Positions 1-7,570 of a stretch of 31,017 nucleotides of DNA are shown here, piece by piece. Numbering within the stretch: position 1 is the first letter of the stretch; every line of letters begins with the position of its first letter. The notes under the pieces were generated by a model. That model did not search any database and was not told where the DNA came from. It was given only the letters and a program-made list of their open reading frames with translations. The stretch covers positions 1 to 31,017 of the forward strand of contig DJXF01000035.1 in the NCBI GenBank assembly GCA_002449635.1. The letters are read 5' to 3'. The translations under genes were made by a program, and so were the position numbers. The DNA comes from Clostridiales bacterium UBA7011 (GTDB taxonomy: Bacteria; Bacillota; Clostridia; Oscillospirales; Butyricicoccaceae).

Positions 1-1
1 G

Positions 2-586
2 GCAGCCTATGACGGCTCCAACTGGACTTGGACAACGCCGCAGACGAGCAAGAGCTATACTCCTAAAGTTGGCGAGACCATCTATCTGAAGGAAGTGCCC
101 ACAACCTACTTGCTCCCTGCTGAGATTGATACCTTCCATAAGAATACCAAACAGCTGCATGGCATCTATCTGATGAGCTCTACGGATGACAAGAACTATA
201 AGGAAGCTGGCTACGTTGTTGGCGGAAAAACCTACCAAAAGGGCGACCTTTATAATGATGTCACAATTGTACCGGGTCCGAATTCTGATTTTGCAGAAAA
301 AACACTTAAGGTTAATGATGTTTCTGGGAATACGAGCGGTCTCATCCTCATGGCGCAGTATCTGCAACTCAGCGGTGACAGCTACACTGGATTCGGCAGT
401 GCAAAGGGACTTAAGACAATCAAGTGCTATTGGGTCACTCCCGATGGAATCACTGTTACCGGTGCGAAACAGCGAGCTGTGACCGTAAAGGATGCAAATA
501 AGGACGGCGTAATTAAGGTGCAGCAGACTCTGCCGGAAGTAAAATATAAAGATGCCAAGGTTAAGATTGGTATTCTGGTTCGTTAA
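2..586 (+). CDS. C-terminal part of a large hypothetical (probably surface) protein, truncated by the window edge
   Basis: The reading frame is open from the first bases of the window, so the N-terminus lies outside; about 194 residues are visible and end at a TAA. The visible part is rich in Gly, Thr, Tyr, Asp and Lys with alternating beta-type segments, has no membrane segment, and lacks an LPXTG sorting signal at the end. That composition is typical of secreted or surface beta-sandwich modules, but I recognise no family. A GTG near position 95 could start a shorter protein, but no ribosome site precedes it and the frame is continuous through it. The small gene at 602 follows after 15 bases, suggesting co-transcription. 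Confidence 0.6.
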   Translation, partial: AAYDGSNWTWTTPQTSKSYTPKVGETIYLKEVPTTYLLPAEIDTFHKNTKQLHGIYLMSSTDDKNYKEAGYVVGGKTYQKGDLYNDVTIVPGPNSDFAEKTLKVNDVSGNTSGLILMAQYLQLSGDSYTGFGSAKGLKTIKCYWVTPDGITVTGAKQRAVTVKDANKDGVIKVQQTLPEVKYKDAKVKIGILVR

Positions 587-601
587 GTGAGGTGAGTTCT
601 G

Positions 602-808
602 ATGAGCAATAAATTTATGCCTGGAATGTATGTGCTGCAAGGTTCGATCTATCCGGGCAAAACTGGTGATTATGACCAAGGCTTCGAAAACGGAGAGGTA
701 CGCTATGACGCTGAAGGCAATGCGTATTTCTTCGTGGATAAGCAATGGTATAATGGAGCGGGAGAAGTAGTACCGTTTGACCCTAGCTGGACGACTGAGT
801 GGCCCTAA
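602..808 (+). CDS. Small hypothetical protein, 68 aa
   Basis: ATG start preceded by a GAGGTGAG-type ribosome site 5-12 bases upstream, 15 bases after the previous stop. The product is acidic and rich in Gly, Tyr, Asp and Trp (for example DYDQGFENGE and QWYNGAGEVV) and ends in TTEWP. It has no signal peptide or membrane segment. The repeated short aromatic/Gly turns resemble a small carbohydrate-binding or tail-module fold, but I do not recognise the family. A strong terminator follows, separating it from the P-loop/PqqD cassette. It could be the last gene of the upstream operon or, less likely, a precursor-type peptide for the cassette. Confidence 0.6.
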   Translation: MSNKFMPGMYVLQGSIYPGKTGDYDQGFENGEVRYDAEGNAYFFVDKQWYNGAGEVVPFDPSWTTEWP

Positions 809-865
809 TCCTGTCCTACATGGTATCCACATACCTAAGCCGTAATCAACCAAATAACATGATGG

Positions 866-902
866 AGGGGGGAATGGCTGCGGTCATTCCCCTCTTTTTT
901 CC
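866..902 (+). terminator. Rho-independent terminator after the 68-aa gene
   Basis: GGGGAATG (869-876) pairs with CATTCCCC (885-892) around an 8-base loop, the stem extends by A-T, G-C and G-U pairs, and a run of T (895-902) follows. Only about 22 bases separate the T run from the next ATG, so there is almost no room for a separate promoter downstream of it. Confidence 0.85.
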
Positions 903-923
903 TTGAGAGAAGGTGTCTCCCCG

Positions 924-1676
924 ATGTCTTTCCAATATACGCTTCAATTATCCGGACAGCCGGTTCACTGCCGCTTTGAATTTGCGCGGAACGTTCAGCT
1001 TTGCAGCAAATTCATCGTGAGCCGGTATGAAGGGGCGGATGCGCTGCGCGTTACTGCCGCTGAACGCCAAATTTATCATGCGGCCTATTCTGACAAGCCG
1101 TGGAGCCGTGAAGCGGAAAGCAAATTGTTCATCATGCTCGTTTCAGATGCGCTTTTGCCACATCAACGGCTGATTTTCCACAGCGTCGCCATTCTCTGGC
1201 ATGAAAAGGCGTGGCTGATCACCGCACCCAGCGGCACCGGCAAAACGACCCAATATCGGAACCTGAAGCGGCTATACGGGGAGGAAGTGCAGGTCATCTG
1301 CGGAGACAATCCGGTCTTGCATTTTCAGGAGGATGGTGTAATCATGGTTTATCCTTCCCCGTGGAACGGAAAGGAAAAATTCGGCGGGAACGCAGCGGCG
1401 CCCCTTGCGGGGATCGTGTGGCTGGAACAGGGTCCGGAAAACAAAATCGAACGCTTGGCCCCAAAGGATGCAGTAATTCCCGTTTTTCATGAGATGAACA
1501 CGTTTTCCAGAACGCCGGAGCTGGTGGATCAGCTGTTCAGACTGGAGGAAAAAATGATTACCTCTGTTCCGGTCTGGAAATTTGAAAATACCGGAACGAC
1601 GAAATCCTCTGAGCTGCTGATGAAATGTCTGATGGACTGTGATGAAATGGAGCAATACCATGAACTACAAGATTAG
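924..1676 (+). CDS. HPr kinase/phosphorylase-like P-loop protein
   Basis: A 250-residue protein with a P-loop APSGTGKTT at residues 101-109 and a GDNP segment near 127-130, the arrangement of the C-terminal domain of HPr Ser kinase (HprK) and its relatives. It lacks the N-terminal HprK domain and is far from any sugar-PTS gene. Relatives of this shortened type occur in RiPP clusters, where one (the paeninodin kinase) phosphorylates a precursor serine; the same role here is inference. I chose ATG 924 with GAGAAGGTG upstream rather than the TTG at 903. Its last 17 bases overlap the PqqD-like gene, so the two are translationally coupled. It is the first gene of the cassette. Confidence 0.75.
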   Translation: MSFQYTLQLSGQPVHCRFEFARNVQLCSKFIVSRYEGADALRVTAAERQIYHAAYSDKPWSREAESKLFIMLVSDALLPHQRLIFHSVAILWHEKAWLITAPSGTGKTTQYRNLKRLYGEEVQVICGDNPVLHFQEDGVIMVYPSPWNGKEKFGGNAAAPLAGIVWLEQGPENKIERLAPKDAVIPVFHEMNTFSRTPELVDQLFRLEEKMITSVPVWKFENTGTTKSSELLMKCLMDCDEMEQYHELQD

Positions 1677-1947
1677 AGACGGCATCGTCATGGAGACGAT
1701 CTGCGGCACCAGCCTGCTGATTGCAACGCTGGAAGCCACAAAGTATTGTCCCTATGTCATGCAGTTAAATGAAGCGTCCGCCTATATTTGGAGGATGCTG
1801 TTTGACGGGAAGTCCATGGAGGAAATGACTGTGCTGGCAGCGCGGGACTTTGAAATTACCGAGGAAGAGGCCCGCGAGACCTTAAACAGTTTCCTGCAGG
1901 GGCTGGCAGAACAAAACTATCTGATTGCTAAAAATGAGGTGAACTAG
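1660..1947 (+). CDS. PqqD family protein (peptide-binding RRE-type)
   Basis: A 95-residue protein with the PqqD pattern: an N-terminal beta region, then LNEASAYIWRMLFDGKS (about residues 37-53), an acidic helix with EEEARETL, and a final hydrophobic segment. PqqD-like proteins fold as the RiPP recognition element, a small winged helix that holds a precursor peptide's leader and presents it to modifying enzymes. The start at 1660 has GGAG seven bases upstream inside the previous gene; GTG 1639 and ATG 1642 are in frame but lack a comparable site. It overlaps the HPrK-like gene and is followed after one base by the lipoprotein gene, so they are one operon. Confidence 0.8.
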   Translation: MNYKIRDGIVMETICGTSLLIATLEATKYCPYVMQLNEASAYIWRMLFDGKSMEEMTVLAARDFEITEEEARETLNSFLQGLAEQNYLIAKNEVN

Positions 1948-1948
1948 G

Positions 1949-2221
1949 ATGAAAAACAAACTTTTGATTTTCTTGATGACACTGTGCATGATGCTGTCCC
2001 TGGCGGCCTGCGCGGGCAATCGTGATGCAGGCGGCAGCAAATCCGAATCCGGCGGGAGTTCTTCCGTGGCTGCGGATAAAGGATCTTCTGTCGATGAAAA
2101 AGAGACGTCTTCTGAGACAGAAGCGGATTCCTCAGAATCTGACCAGGGATTTAGTCCTATGGAGGTTCAGGAAAACGGTGAAGTCCAGATGGATGAAGAT
2201 GAGACATTCGAAATTCATTGA
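1949..2221 (+). CDS. Small serine-rich lipoprotein
   Basis: A 90-residue protein with a short positive N-terminus, a hydrophobic signal and a lipobox LAAC (Cys21), so it should be lipid-anchored outside the membrane after SPII processing. The mature part is low-complexity: a Gly/Ser/Glu stretch with many serines, then an acidic tail (MEVQENGEVQMDEDET). It starts one base after the PqqD-like stop and ends 19 bases before the next ATG. In peptide clusters small lipoproteins often give self-protection, and its serines could also be targets of the kinase-like protein; neither is shown by sequence. No known domain is recognised. Confidence 0.75.
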   Translation: MKNKLLIFLMTLCMMLSLAACAGNRDAGGSKSESGGSSSVAADKGSSVDEKETSSETEADSSESDQGFSPMEVQENGEVQMDEDETFEIH

Positions 2222-2240
2222 TTTCGACAAGGAGGCAGTT

Positions 2241-3485
2241 ATGATCAATCGGGCTCAGACCTGTTTTTTAGAAGCTCTGCGGCTTTCCATGCAGGGGGAG
2301 AAATATGAGCTGTGCGTCGATGACGCTGCAGATCTGCGCCGGATTCTTCATACTGCCTCGATTCAGAACGTTCTTCCTATGGTTTGTGAAGCAACCTACC
2401 AATCCGAAGGGGTGGGAAAATACCCGATGATGTTTTCTGCCTATAAAAAGCGGGCGATGAATGAGGTTGTTTCCCAAACTGTACGAACGGCGCAGTTTCT
2501 GGAGTTATATCAAATTTTGGCTGACAGGGGCTTGTCGCCGATCATCGTAAAAGGGCTGGCTGTCCGGCGTTTCTATCCGAGAGAAAACCTGCGTATTTCT
2601 GTGGATGAAGATCTGCTGATTCAACCGGAGCAAATGCAACAGTATCATGACGCGCTGCTTGCCTATGGGCTGCAGCAGACAGACCCGCAGCAAAATATCA
2701 TTGAGGAACCGGAAATTGCCTATATTTCCCCGGATACCGGTCTGTATATCGAAGTACATAAATACCTGCTGCCTCCCGATTCGAAAGCGTACGGGGATCT
2801 GAATCGCTTCTTTGAGCATATTCAGCCGATGACCTATGAGTATCGCGGACAGAAATTAAAAACGCTGAATCCCACAGACCATGTTTTTTTTCTGATCTGC
2901 CATTCTTTCAAGCATTTTCTGCACAGCGGTTTCGGAATTCGCCAAATTTGCGATCTGGTTTTATTGTCAGATGCGTTTGCTGATGAAATTGATTGGAATA
3001 AGATCTGGACACAGTGTCAGGAGATTCAGGCGGATGGATTTGTGAGTGCGCTCTATCAGATCGGCAGCAAGTATCTTCTCCCGGATAACCGATACAGCCA
3101 ATACATGAAAAACTGGCATAGCAAAGAGGAAGATGAAGAACCAATGCTGCTGGATGTACTGGCCGGCGGCGTGCATGGAGCCTCTGAAATGACCCGTCTG
3201 CACAGCAGTACGATTACGCTGAACGCTGTTGTGAATCAGAAGAATCACAAGCGTGCCGGCGCCGGTATTTGGAGCAGCGTATTTTTGCCATTGGAAAGTA
3301 TGAGAGGCAGATATCATTATCTGGACAGGGCGCCCTTTCTTCTGCCAGTGGCGTGGATACAGCGAGTATTTCATTACGCAGGGGAACTGGCAAGCTGGAA
3401 GTCGGGGGGGAATAATGTCGCCGACAGCATCAGCCTTGGAAATCAGCGTGTCGAGCTTATGAAATACTACGGGATCATCAAGTGA
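2241..3485 (+). CDS. Nucleotidyltransferase-like family protein (PF14907 type)
   Basis: A 414-residue protein. Residues 100-126 hold the family pattern: a hydrophobic strand ending in KG (104-105), a YPRENLR-type segment, and DEDLL (Asp122/Asp124 as likely metal ligands), as in the Pol-beta-like uncharacterised nucleotidyltransferases. The rest is mostly helical, with a His-rich segment (CHSFKHFLHSGF) after the catalytic part, also typical. Members are recurrent accessory proteins of lasso and other RiPP clusters; their substrate is largely unknown. ATG 2241 is chosen because GGAGG lies just upstream; the longer open frame back to 2022 runs through the lipoprotein gene. The ABC gene follows after about 45 bases. 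Confidence 0.75.
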   Translation: MINRAQTCFLEALRLSMQGEKYELCVDDAADLRRILHTASIQNVLPMVCEATYQSEGVGKYPMMFSAYKKRAMNEVVSQTVRTAQFLELYQILADRGLSPIIVKGLAVRRFYPRENLRISVDEDLLIQPEQMQQYHDALLAYGLQQTDPQQNIIEEPEIAYISPDTGLYIEVHKYLLPPDSKAYGDLNRFFEHIQPMTYEYRGQKLKTLNPTDHVFFLICHSFKHFLHSGFGIRQICDLVLLSDAFADEIDWNKIWTQCQEIQADGFVSALYQIGSKYLLPDNRYSQYMKNWHSKEEDEEPMLLDVLAGGVHGASEMTRLHSSTITLNAVVNQKNHKRAGAGIWSSVFLPLESMRGRYHYLDRAPFLLPVAWIQRVFHYAGELASWKSGGNNVADSISLGNQRVELMKYYGIIK

Positions 3486-3530
3486 GCGCGTGGATTGTTG
3501 AAAGAAAAAACGGGGATAGGAGCGGTCAGA

Positions 3531-5312
3531 TTGTCAGAGCAAAATAAAAATGATTCTGCATTTCGTTCTTTGGACACGCTGATAGGGCGCTGGAAGGACG
3601 GCACCTTCAGCGAAATCATAGACGACTGGCGTTGGATATTTTCATACAGCAAAAAATACAAATGGGCCATTCTGTTTTATACCGTCCTCGGCATTGTCAG
3701 CACTTCCTTCGGCCTGGTCAGCAGCGTGGCCAGCAAATATCTGATTGACATTGTCACCGGTTATCAGACAGATAAGCTGGCTATGCTTCTCTTTATCATG
3801 ATCGGAAGCTCGCTGTTCAGCCTGCTGTTCAGCTGCGTGATCAGCCGGATCTCTGCCCGGCTCAGTATTTTTATCAACAACGATATTCAAGCGGATATCT
3901 TTGATCAGATTATTGACGCTGATTGGCTTTCTCTCAGCGGATACTCCTATGGTGACATCCTGAATCGTTTTAACAGTGACGTGAATACGGTCAGCGGCAA
4001 TGCCATTTCATGGCTCCCCACCATTGTGATTGCTGTTTATAACTTTATCGCAACCTTTGCGGTGATCTGGCATTACAGCCGTGTGATGGCGTTATTGGCG
4101 TTTATCAGTGCACCATTTATGCTGCTGATGTCCAAGTTCCTGATTAAGAAGCAGCGGGACTATCAGAAAAAAGTTCGAGAAATGAACAGCAAAATGATGA
4201 CCTTTGAGGCGGAAACCTTTTATAACTTTGACACCGTCAAGTCTTTCGGAATTACAGAGCAATACGGACGAAAAATGCGGGACTTGCAGGCAAACTATAA
4301 AAATATTTCCCTGATTTATAACCTGTTCACTATCAAAACCAACATTTTCATGTCAATTCTTGGCCTCCTGGTTCAGATGGTATCCTTTCTCTACTGCCTG
4401 TGGCTGCTGTGGAGCGGGGCAATTACCTACGGAACCATGACGCTGTTCCTCACACAGCGGGCGAATCTCTCCTCCGCATTTAACAACGTGATCGGCATTA
4501 TCCCCTCCTTCCTGAATAGCTCCGTATCCGCGCACCGAATCCGGGAGCTTGTAGAGCTGCCAAAGGAAGTGCATCTCTCTGAAAGCAGTTCCATTGAGCA
4601 ATATGCGCAGGAGGGTTATACCGTCGAGATGGACGCGGTGAATTTTGCGTATCTGGAGGGCAGCAAGGTTATTTACGATTCTGATTTTGCCGCTAACCCG
4701 GGAGAGATCGTTGCGCTGGTCGGCCCGTCCGGCGAGGGAAAAACGACCATGATCCGCCTGATACTCGGCCTGGTTCACCCACAGAATGGAACAGTAACGA
4801 TCAAAGCGCAAAATGGAAAAGCTGTGGAAGCAAACGCAGATGTCAGATGTCTTTTCGCATACGTTCCGCAAGGCAATACCATTCTGTCCGGAACGATTGC
4901 CGAAAATATGCGGATGGTCAAGGAAGACGCAACCGATGAGGAAATTGTTGAGGCGCTGAAAATCGGCTGCGCATGGGATTTTGTGAAAAAGCTGCCGGAT
5001 GGAATAGACTCTGTTGTCCGGGAGCGTGGACGAGGATTGTCCGAAGGTCAGGCACAGAGAATCGCAATTTCCAGAGCCATTCTGAGGGATGCGCCCATCC
5101 TCCTCCTTGACGAGGCAACCTCTGCACTGGACATTACAACAGAACGGCAGGGGCTGCGGAACATAATGCAGCAGAAGCCAAACAAAACCTGCATCGTAAC
5201 AACACACCGTCCCAGTGTGCTGAATCTGTGCCAGCGGATCTATCGCGTGGTTGAGATGCAGGTGACAGAGCTTAGCGAGGAAGAATCCAGCCGTATGGCA
5301 ATGGATTTTTAG
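3531..5312 (+). CDS. ABC transporter, fused permease/ATP-binding exporter
   Basis: A 593-residue half-transporter: six membrane helices spread over about residues 45-330, then a nucleotide-binding domain. Visible motifs are Walker A GPSGEGKTT (398-406), the Q-loop in YVPQGN (about 443-448), signature LSEGQAQR (about 503-510), Walker B ILLLDEATSALD (about 523-534) and the switch His in TTHRP (about 557). There is no N-terminal C39 peptidase domain, so any leader cleavage would need another enzyme. Type IV exporters of this kind export peptides or lipids. The start is a TTG with AGGAG eight bases upstream; another TTG at 3495 has no ribosome site. It is the last gene of the cassette, and no clear terminator follows. 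Confidence 0.88.
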   Translation: MSEQNKNDSAFRSLDTLIGRWKDGTFSEIIDDWRWIFSYSKKYKWAILFYTVLGIVSTSFGLVSSVASKYLIDIVTGYQTDKLAMLLFIMIGSSLFSLLFSCVISRISARLSIFINNDIQADIFDQIIDADWLSLSGYSYGDILNRFNSDVNTVSGNAISWLPTIVIAVYNFIATFAVIWHYSRVMALLAFISAPFMLLMSKFLIKKQRDYQKKVREMNSKMMTFEAETFYNFDTVKSFGITEQYGRKMRDLQANYKNISLIYNLFTIKTNIFMSILGLLVQMVSFLYCLWLLWSGAITYGTMTLFLTQRANLSSAFNNVIGIIPSFLNSSVSAHRIRELVELPKEVHLSESSSIEQYAQEGYTVEMDAVNFAYLEGSKVIYDSDFAANPGEIVALVGPSGEGKTTMIRLILGLVHPQNGTVTIKAQNGKAVEANADVRCLFAYVPQGNTILSGTIAENMRMVKEDATDEEIVEALKIGCAWDFVKKLPDGIDSVVRERGRGLSEGQAQRIAISRAILRDAPILLLDEATSALDITTERQGLRNIMQQKPNKTCIVTTHRPSVLNLCQRIYRVVEMQVTELSEEESSRMAMDF

Positions 5313-5568
5313 CGGATACCTTAAACAATCAGATAGAAGGTGCCGCAATCAATCAGGGGTAAGGAACCGCTGAAAGAATTCCTTGCGACCTATATTTTTA
5401 CAAATATCATTATGTCATGGGATAGTGGCATAAAACCATGAATGATTGGATTTTTTCTTCATGGCAGCACCGTCCTTTCTCTGTATTTAGTATATCGAAA
5501 AAGAACAGAATAATCAAATAAATCCGTCGGAAATTGTCTCATTTGCGGATAATTTGAACTTTCTCATC
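5313..5568. other. AT-rich intergenic gap with no supported gene
   Basis: No convincing coding region, hairpin terminator or repeat is visible between the ABC gene and the acetyltransferase promoter. Base composition is more AT-rich than the flanks, and it marks the border between the accessory cassette and the housekeeping region. Confidence 0.5.
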
Positions 5569-5598
5569 TTTACACATCGCGTATGCGGATGATATACT
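5569..5598 (+). promoter_or_regulatory. Sigma-A promoter of the acetyltransferase gene
   Basis: TTTACA (5569-5574), 18-base spacer, TATACT (5593-5598). The ATG follows 25 bases after the -10 element with GGGGGAGG as ribosome site. Confidence 0.6.
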
Positions 5599-5622
5599 TG
5601 GATGCAGAAAGGGGGAGGACAC

Positions 5623-6183
5623 ATGACGGAGAAGGAAAAGGCAGCGGCGGGCATGCTGTATGATGCGAATAATGATCCTGCGCTCTGTGCGGAGCGAACG
5701 AAGTGCAAGGACATCTGCTGGGAGATCAATGCGCTGCGTGCGAGTGAGGAAACGCGCCGTATGCGGCTGCTGCGCCGCCTGCTCGGCTATATGGGCGAAC
5801 GTGTGAAAATCTGCCCGCCGTTCTGGTGTGACTATGGGTATCACATACAGATCGGCGAGGACTCCTTTTTTAACCACAATACGGTGATTCTGGACTGTGC
5901 CGATGTGACGTTTGGCAGGCATGTGTTTGTTGCACCGAATTGTGCGTTTTATACGGCGGGTCATCCGCTGGACGCGGCGCGGCGCAATGCCGGTCTGGAA
6001 TATGCCAAACCCATCACGGTGGGAGATGATGTGTGGATCGGCGGAAATGTTGTGGTACTGCCCGGCGTGACCATTGGTGCAGGCGCCGTGATCGGTGCGG
6101 GCAGTGTGGTCAACCGTGATATTCCGGCGGGCGTGCTGGCCGTGGGAAATCCCTGCCGTGTCATACGAAATTTGACCGAATAA
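5623..6183 (+). CDS. maa: Sugar O-acetyltransferase (maltose/galactoside acetyltransferase type)
   Basis: A 186-residue left-handed beta-helix acetyltransferase. The N-terminal Mac-type segment (MLYDANNDP, residues 10-18) is followed by hexapeptide repeats, the catalytic His region FYTAGHPLD (about residues 106-114) and the C-terminal coil IGGNVVVLPGVTIG...AIPAGV-type motifs ending in AVGNPCRVIR. It transfers acetyl from acetyl-CoA to the 6-OH of sugars in the cytoplasm. Length matches the family. ATG 5623 is used, since the ATG at 5602 precedes the GGGGGAGG site. It is monocistronic, with its own promoter upstream and a separate promoter just after it. Confidence 0.88.
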   Translation: MTEKEKAAAGMLYDANNDPALCAERTKCKDICWEINALRASEETRRMRLLRRLLGYMGERVKICPPFWCDYGYHIQIGEDSFFNHNTVILDCADVTFGRHVFVAPNCAFYTAGHPLDAARRNAGLEYAKPITVGDDVWIGGNVVVLPGVTIGAGAVIGAGSVVNRDIPAGVLAVGNPCRVIRNLTE

Positions 6184-6209
6184 GCGGAGGTTCTCCGCCT
6201 GCTGCCGGA

Positions 6210-6238
6210 TTGACAAATTTCTTTGCAGTGGGTAAAAT
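6210..6238 (+). promoter_or_regulatory. Sigma-A promoter of the flavodiiron protein gene
   Basis: TTGACA (6210-6215), 17-base spacer, TAAAAT (6233-6238): near-consensus. A GCGGAG/CTCCGC hairpin (6184-6198) without a T run sits just upstream, after the acetyltransferase stop. Confidence 0.75.
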
Positions 6239-6251
6239 GGAACTACATAAA

Positions 6252-6266
6252 TGAGAATTGTTCTCA
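6252..6266. promoter_or_regulatory. Fur/PerR-type operator overlapping the start site
   Basis: TGAGAAT-T-GTTCTCA is a 7-1-7 inverted repeat, 11 of 14 positions matching the Fur-family consensus TGATAATnATTATCA. It begins 14 bases after the -10 element, so a bound repressor would block the start of transcription. The regulator itself is not in the window. Confidence 0.45.
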
Positions 6267-6320
6267 GCCCGCACCGCTCGTCTGAGCTGTGCGCAACAAA
6301 CGCAAAGGGAGGAAACATAA

Positions 6321-7481
6321 ATGGGTTTTAACAAAGTGACGGATACCATCCTGTACGTTGGCGTCAACGATCATCAGGTTGACCTGTTCGAGGGACAGTA
6401 CGACGTCCCGAACGGCATGGCATATAATTCCTATGTCATCAAGGACGAAAAAACCGCCGTTATGGATACGACGGATGCACATTTCACGCAGGAGTGGCTG
6501 GACAATGTTGCGGCAGCGCTCGACGGCGCAAAGCCGGATTATCTGGTCGTTCAGCATATGGAGCCGGATCATTCCGCCAGCATCGAGAAATTCCTTGCGG
6601 TTTATCCGGAGGCTGTTGTCGTCGGCAATGCCAAGACCTTTGCCATGATGGAGCAGTTCTTCGGTGCGGGCATTGCACCGAACCGCCTGGTTGTCAAAAA
6701 CGGCGAGACGCTGTCTCTCGGCAGCCGTGAGCTGACCTTCGTTTTTGCGCCGATGGTACACTGGCCGGAGGTCATGGTTACCTATGATGCAAAGGATAAG
6801 GTGCTGTTCTCTGCGGACGGCTTTGGCAAGTTCGGCGCACTGGATGCAGAGGAAGGCTGGGCATGTGAGGCACGCCGCTATTATTTCGGCATCGTCGGCA
6901 AATACGGCCCGCAGGTACAGATGCTGCTCAAGAAGGCCGCAACGCTGGATATTCAGATCATCTGCCCGCTGCACGGTCCGGTTCTGAGCGAGAATCTCGG
7001 CTATTATCTCGACCTGTACAACACCTGGTCGTCCTATGGCGTCGAGTCCGACGGCGTTATGATCGCATATACCTCCGTTTACGGCAACACAAAGAAGGCC
7101 GCACAGCTGCTGGCTGACAAGCTCAAGGCAAAGGGCTGCCCGAAGGTTGTGTTCACGGATCTGGCGCGCGATGACATGGCGGAGGCTGTCGAGGACGCGT
7201 TCCGTTACGGCAAGCTGGTTCTGGCTACGACGACCTACAATGCGGATATCTTCCCGTTCATGCGCACCTTTATTGAGCATCTGGTTGAGCGCAATTATCA
7301 GAACCGCACCATCGGCCTGATTGAAAACGGCACATGGGCAGCGACGGCGGCGAAGGTCATGAAGGGTATGTTCGAGAAGAGCAAGAATATTACCTGGCTG
7401 AACACCACGGTTACGGTAAAATCCGCGATGACAGCGGAAAACGAGGCGCAGCTTGATGCGATGGCAGACGAGCTGATCTGA
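6321..7481 (+). CDS. fprA: Flavodiiron protein (A-type flavoprotein, O2/NO reductase)
   Basis: A 386-residue cytoplasmic enzyme. The N-terminal metallo-beta-lactamase-like domain carries the diiron ligand set: His79, Glu81, Asp83 and His84 in HMEPDH, His147 in MVHWPE, Asp166 in SADGFG and His218 in PLHGP. The C-terminal flavodoxin domain begins with the FMN loop TSVYGNTKKA (about 251-260). Such enzymes reduce O2 to water or NO to N2O with electrons from rubredoxin or a related donor and protect anaerobes from air. No rubredoxin domain is fused. ATG with GGGAGG upstream. Its own promoter, Fur-like box and terminator show a single-gene unit. Confidence 0.95.
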   Translation: MGFNKVTDTILYVGVNDHQVDLFEGQYDVPNGMAYNSYVIKDEKTAVMDTTDAHFTQEWLDNVAAALDGAKPDYLVVQHMEPDHSASIEKFLAVYPEAVVVGNAKTFAMMEQFFGAGIAPNRLVVKNGETLSLGSRELTFVFAPMVHWPEVMVTYDAKDKVLFSADGFGKFGALDAEEGWACEARRYYFGIVGKYGPQVQMLLKKAATLDIQIICPLHGPVLSENLGYYLDLYNTWSSYGVESDGVMIAYTSVYGNTKKAAQLLADKLKAKGCPKVVFTDLARDDMAEAVEDAFRYGKLVLATTTYNADIFPFMRTFIEHLVERNYQNRTIGLIENGTWAATAAKVMKGMFEKSKNITWLNTTVTVKSAMTAENEAQLDAMADELI

Positions 7482-7499
7482 CGAAAAAATCGGAAAGAG

Positions 7500-7544
7500 G
7501 GGCGGAAACACGGAGACAGAAGGTCGCGTGATTCCGCCCTTTTT
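7500..7544 (+). terminator. Terminator of the flavodiiron gene
   Basis: GGGCGGAA (7500-7507) pairs with TTCCGCCC (7532-7539), followed by five T. The loop is long (24 bases). Confidence 0.75.
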
Positions 7545-7570
7545 GTAAAATCGGAAAGAGGGGATGCGGC

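Noticed and set aside
924..5312. A complete lasso peptide cluster
   Set aside because: PqqD-, HPrK- and nucleotidyltransferase-like proteins fit, but the essential cyclase and protease, and a precursor with a core Gly plus Asp/Glu at position 7-9, are not in the window.
5438..5521. A 27-codon ORF (MNDWIFSSWQHR...) as possible precursor peptide after the ABC gene
   Set aside because: There is no ribosome site, no leader/core pattern and no promoter. It lies in an AT-rich gap where such frames are common.
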